Virus record (IMG/VR): IMGVR_UViG_3300021197_001788 | Coordinates: 1 to 43,648 of that record | Direction: 5' to 3' (one strand) | From: a virus | Length of the DNA stretch: 43,648 nt | Shown here: in pieces, positions 42,301-43,648 of the stretch | How positions within the stretch are numbered: the first letter of the stretch is position 1 | How the letters are laid out: every line of letters starts with the position of its first letter | Notes under the pieces: model-generated | What the model was told of the DNA's origin: nothing | What the model saw: the letters and a program-made list of their open reading frames with translations, nothing else | Databases searched by the model: none | Translations under genes and position numbers: made by a program

Positions 42301-42445
42301 CTACCTTGCGATCATCACCATAGCCGACGTACCGGGGAAGCGTAAAAGTGTCCCCGGCTGTGTGACCAATCCGTGGTTCAGGTGGCTGTTCGGCGACTGC
42401 TGGCTGCTCTGGCTTAGGCTGCATTTCTCCGGGCTGCTCTGGCAT
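36344..42445 (-). CDS. Giant polyvalent protein: kinase-like and three ADP-ribosyltransferase-like domains
   Basis: The ATG at 42445 has GGTGAGGAT upstream and leaves a 4-base gap; an in-frame start 87 bases earlier would overlap the previous gene. The 2033-aa product has in order: a Pro/Glu/Gln-rich N-terminus; a kinase-like fold, about residues 110 to 240 (FLGKGDDGMAF, NDQVQTG, KIFDTGK); a first ART-PolyVal-like domain, about 777 to 987 (MHGTT, VYPVWLSIQNPL, DGIAYLNQYEG, QIKSAIGN); a second ART- or KptA-like region, about 1144 to 1300 (YLYHVALAENAESIASEGLK); a coiled coil near 1321 to 1376; and a third, split ART-like region from 1624 (FHGTK, later GHDGIVFKD and TQVKSAHNGGNFSE). It is likely injected with DNA to modify host proteins. 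Confidence 0.75.
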   Translation of the reverse strand: MPEQPGEMQPKPEQPAVAEQPPEPRIGHTAGDTFTLPRYVGYGDDRKVEGEHTFTVGDHDGHSVTVKSDTGGEYTMKRDAVKHFADDLNQRVDVPEHPTSNGINLIREGRAQFLGKGDDGMAFDTGDGQVHKVTTSVPYNLAYFRDHRDAIRDAERQVWLNNQAIEQGHDLLVPQQFIEHGEKGFTILPKLDLNADLTREQILAYREKMQAFHDAGWEVNDQVQTGVDAQGNIKIFDTGKLAKRDMSEDRSSMDEDHWNQLGHPGTLLRKHGHYDDQANDQQLKIHLRHLGWAEKMDPENQAIVLSDIAETIDDMIANNHDAKAFVIDDVREALEQLPPSEASQALATKIDSWESDEVNKALDTRLVNAQFQFGELVNEYEGIDEDDEPHQESLDAYITNTDLFEQMIPGVSDDELAVLGFKAYESVGYDQINLAGFELDGDVIHGNGDEERVLRGIAERQEAMGLNLQGEQLEPGERTSDGGRYEPEREPNMDTFMRNQYPKGESWGPAGFIMSDGALLDMSAGGGDQRGDDHRSIIPTDEAAERWDWEMDGQGDSGEGSTSRWGKLVQTLNRAHAIRFDHSGLLHLEKYATPAQKRAISQYINEVQPDYLSIRYGNGRNEALQEWGVENPTPSQVINQISMAEQNMLVEVGDYLQTLPQNEWPTQHQGLMAQGADLSDMDPNSYLAAIDPSVLSELEDYVLEEEIDDYEVYIRQGVEFPPLLAYAPRKTADSVALAIAARNLGMSSVPVITPLGYKPEIEAPNTDEFREFWGDSVVVNADGSPQAQMHGTTADDDIVSFRTMRGSDFGSHFGDISQSEHFLESRRANLPDGWYDNSRVYPVWLSIQNPLMTDDLGRWDPDEITAFMEEKLEEKGIPWPAFIDDDGVPDRTDWNDEVMDLVPEIANEHAWFNNHLGAWEKFKQRKNWEMLRDAMEEAGYDGIAYLNQYEGDGENNLSFIALRPEQIKSAIGNSGKFDRTDPRMRYGIEDYDAPEGGFALAAGSTQEMPDPASDEAEQRMQEKGSLESSDMPAVQAEHMEPYVHVKPEPIPKVEQNQDSLKWLREKFQELAPSANDPLGQMLESDDWTPEERKNWNNNMARMGYNTLKNYAGKGATQLFKEAEKHNQLAFPEQPKQPDEWADDDYLYHVALAENAESIASEGLKPNQGSNFDDNMQFNIRGNVFLTEKSGIRRWQHLIDQGAGSRSDNSLANQQRRVMALEADADEFENDWGDAIWDGSEPWVTQRWEEIQADLSEAISERDRKEKTRDSYEDDTTETTRVFRVPKHRVKDYTGIDEIGSADAAATAYKVNNYVTQQVRWAKEQVGVGEQLMSEAKDNLKRLSQTKKQIATDKKKAETELDERTSEIGSQLYKLRQRVFEDAPPPREIQYTTWTERDAEGNWNVYLDQTNPQTEITRTVFGAPIDDPGAAPSPEDLRSRWNSQLIEAPDTEYQPDDGSRIYWENSPRYGTDSMPEGKQEYWLSEDERAQWGDYALSDWQDWRNNSEIVQFMQELSGVANGYLNYNPVFRNDKLRFSKEADQQWQKFMELKDSAPPGLDPWVRPVTQLLEQSRNQESELHALNQADDDWQMDYGEAYDEHLTTLARGQVRDLQLKVASNPNYWRWARDNYAVDDEGLPLIIFHGTKDGGWSEFGRFDVGEHIYGSTSVLTGATYTGGFTDDITPTFAVDISDIERTLRTSKKYRFKEVSDGFVLEEILGNKPVLEAESPQEMIVKWNAWIAEGSRSLRTSGVYPLVYRLQSPMIVEGNGENWNSMNIVNYDKSFEENMQYPPTQAWLRNRSDDLSRANATSDKGMFYDALISYLYDDVEEYLEYEPKRRLIPRRDALTELAVASGGHPRVARVLQKNAGKAVSVLKEAKGMELQFPQALIMKVAKVLSQPPERTVDPNLILQDGPIDPNLMSKVTDETRTQLAWNTFLGVDRLATALLIEAFDLPHGATTRELAELAEKTGHDGIVFKDITDHGGHGGPHIEYDEIEPADVYVAFKKTQVKSAHNGGNFSEIGSNAGKMLYSAN

Positions 42446-42449
42446 ATCC

Positions 42450-43648
42450 TCACCGTGTTGTGCTGTAGTAGGAAACAGCCTCGCCGAATGAACTGAATAG
42501 AGTTTGCTGGTCAGGATCCTCGTCTTTATCAAACAGCGATTTCACCCTGGCTTTGCCCTGGGGGTTTTCCTGCTTGTACTGCTTCGGAACCTTCTTCTTC
42601 TTGCCTTCGCCAAATAAGCCTAGCTGATCGCCTTCCCTGGCGTCCTCGTTGTCTACGTCGCCAGTGGGCATCACAATTCCTGGCTTCTCTTCTGCTTCTC
42701 CAGCAAACTGTTCTGGATCCTGCGTAGCTTCCTGGATCCTGGCAACTTCCTTCTCGCCATACGATTGCTCTGCCGGCTTTTCCTTTGGCAATGGCGGAAT
42801 CGGTCCTTCAACTGGCGGCCCTGGTTCCTGGGGAGCTGGTTGCATCATCCCCTGCAACTCTTTGATGTGTTTGTTGTTGATGTTGACCAGGTTTGTCGTT
42901 CCCGTCGCTCGTTCTGCCCAATGTCCCTTCTGATGCAAGTGCTCCATTAGGTAGTAGGCATAGCTAGGATCCAGGTGTTCGCGGTTCACTGTGATCCCGA
43001 TCGACTCCGGCGCAAATTCGCGATGTGGCTTCCCTACTGTTTTCGAGCTGCCGCGTCTGGCGATCCAAAAGTCAGCGTCGGGATGGTTTGTCTTTGCTGT
43101 GAACATTGGCCCCGGTCCAGGTGCTTTTGGCGGTGGAATCGCGTTGACCTGAGCCGGCTGGTAGCCTGGGTACTCGCCCTGGTACTTATCGCCTGCCTGG
43201 TTTCGCGATCGCGTGACTTCGGAAGCTATCGCCTTGCCGATCGGCCTGCCGGCTGCTCCGAGCACCCGCCTGGCTAATCCGATTCCGGTTCCTTCCTTGA
43301 GCCCCTCGGTGAAGTTTCCCAGGGCTTTGCCAGCTTGTTCGGAAAACGTCTTTTGCTCGGGCTCGCTCTGCTTTGGAGCCATTAGCCCGTTGTGTCTCAG
43401 GATCTCGTTGAGTCTTTCCCTGGCTTCTGCTCCTGCGTATTCAAGTGCTCCGGTCAGCTGCTCCGGTGTCTGGATAGCTCCCCACAATTCGAGCCCAAGC
43501 AGTTTGGCAAACTGAGAAATTTGCTGAGGGCTGCCGTCGTAGACTCCTGCCACTTCCAGGAATCTATCCTGCCCGAGCTGCTCGCCCTTTGTGTGCAAGT
43601 CGGCAGCTGCGTGCCGTGGATCCGTAAACTCGTCAATTTTCCAGGCTT
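42450..43648 (-). CDS. Junction-spanning virion-associated protein, C-terminal part (399 codons)
   Basis: The frame is open to the right end with no start before it, and a TTG at 43598 is not needed if the gene joins the segment at 1..463. In joined numbering (553 aa), residues about 336 to 421 form a small domain: DADFWIARRGSSKTVGKP, PSYAYYLMEHLHQKGHW, then ATGTTNLVNIN. This pattern resembles a target-recognition domain of type I restriction specificity subunits and is known from other phage polyvalent proteins. DQLGLF and QQTLF motifs lie near the C-terminus. It may interact with host restriction systems or DNA; this is inference. Confidence 0.7.
   Translation of the reverse strand, partial: AWKIDEFTDPRHAAADLHTKGEQLGQDRFLEVAGVYDGSPQQISQFAKLLGLELWGAIQTPEQLTGALEYAGAEARERLNEILRHNGLMAPKQSEPEQKTFSEQAGKALGNFTEGLKEGTGIGLARRVLGAAGRPIGKAIASEVTRSRNQAGDKYQGEYPGYQPAQVNAIPPPKAPGPGPMFTAKTNHPDADFWIARRGSSKTVGKPHREFAPESIGITVNREHLDPSYAYYLMEHLHQKGHWAERATGTTNLVNINNKHIKELQGMMQPAPQEPGPPVEGPIPPLPKEKPAEQSYGEKEVARIQEATQDPEQFAGEAEEKPGIVMPTGDVDNEDAREGDQLGLFGEGKKKKVPKQYKQENPQGKARVKSLFDKDEDPDQQTLFSSFGEAVSYYSTTR

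Noticed and set aside
1-43648. Integrase, attachment site or transposase
   Set aside because: No tyrosine or serine recombinase motif and no transposase was found in any frame read, in spite of the Mu-like portal. The phage shows no sign of integration or of Mu-type transposition.

Overview
The window is best read as a complete, circularly permuted genome of a tailed double-stranded DNA phage. It has a terminase pair, a Mu-like (DUF935) portal, a major capsid protein, tail assembly chaperones with a -1 frameshift signal and a lysis cassette. No rRNA, tRNA, integrase, DNA polymerase or CRISPR array is visible. The two window ends join in frame inside a single gene: neither end has a stop, and reading from base 1 into base 43648 on the minus strand continues one open frame of 553 codons. 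The host is probably a planctomycete of the Pirellula/Rhodopirellula kind. The evidence is a DUF1580 domain in the only plus-strand gene, plus cysteine-rich virion proteins and lysis-region proteins that resemble planctomycetal prophage proteins from memory. The host is inference.

Almost everything is transcribed leftward (minus strand) around the circle, starting near 27 kb. From 27.0 to 27.6 kb lies a gene-poor control region packed with different short tandem and inverted repeats. To its right sit a small zinc-ribbon gene (minus) and the DUF1580 regulator (plus), whose start codons are nine bases apart. The early block (26.9 to 20.0 kb) holds four small genes sharing one ribosome-binding leader (one is a DUF6884 protein), a structured 194-base leader, a recombination pair (YqaJ exonuclease and a putative annealing protein), an HTH protein, a DUF1376-type replication protein and a RusA-like resolvase. 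Next comes the secretion and lysis block (19.9 to 17.0 kb), with many small membrane proteins around a papain-like cysteine protease. Receptor and fibre genes (17.0 to 14.1 kb) and tail genes (14.1 to 6.1 kb) follow. The DNA-packaging and portal genes (6.1 to 0.5 kb) run off the left end.

Crossing the junction, the operon continues from 43.6 to 28.4 kb. It encodes the 553-aa junction protein, a 2033-aa polyvalent protein with a kinase-like fold and three ADP-ribosyltransferase-like regions, a 932-aa metallopeptidase, a scaffold-like protein, a decoration-like protein, the major capsid protein, a DUF1320-type connector and a last 254-aa structural protein. It ends at a long hairpin shared with the converging regulator gene.

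Most genes overlap by ATGA or TAATG, so translation is probably coupled along long transcripts. The most unusual parts are the roughly 10 kb of effector-like proteins between portal and capsid (probably packaged and injected with the DNA), a protease where an endolysin is expected, the repeat-rich control region and the structured leader of the recombination operon.
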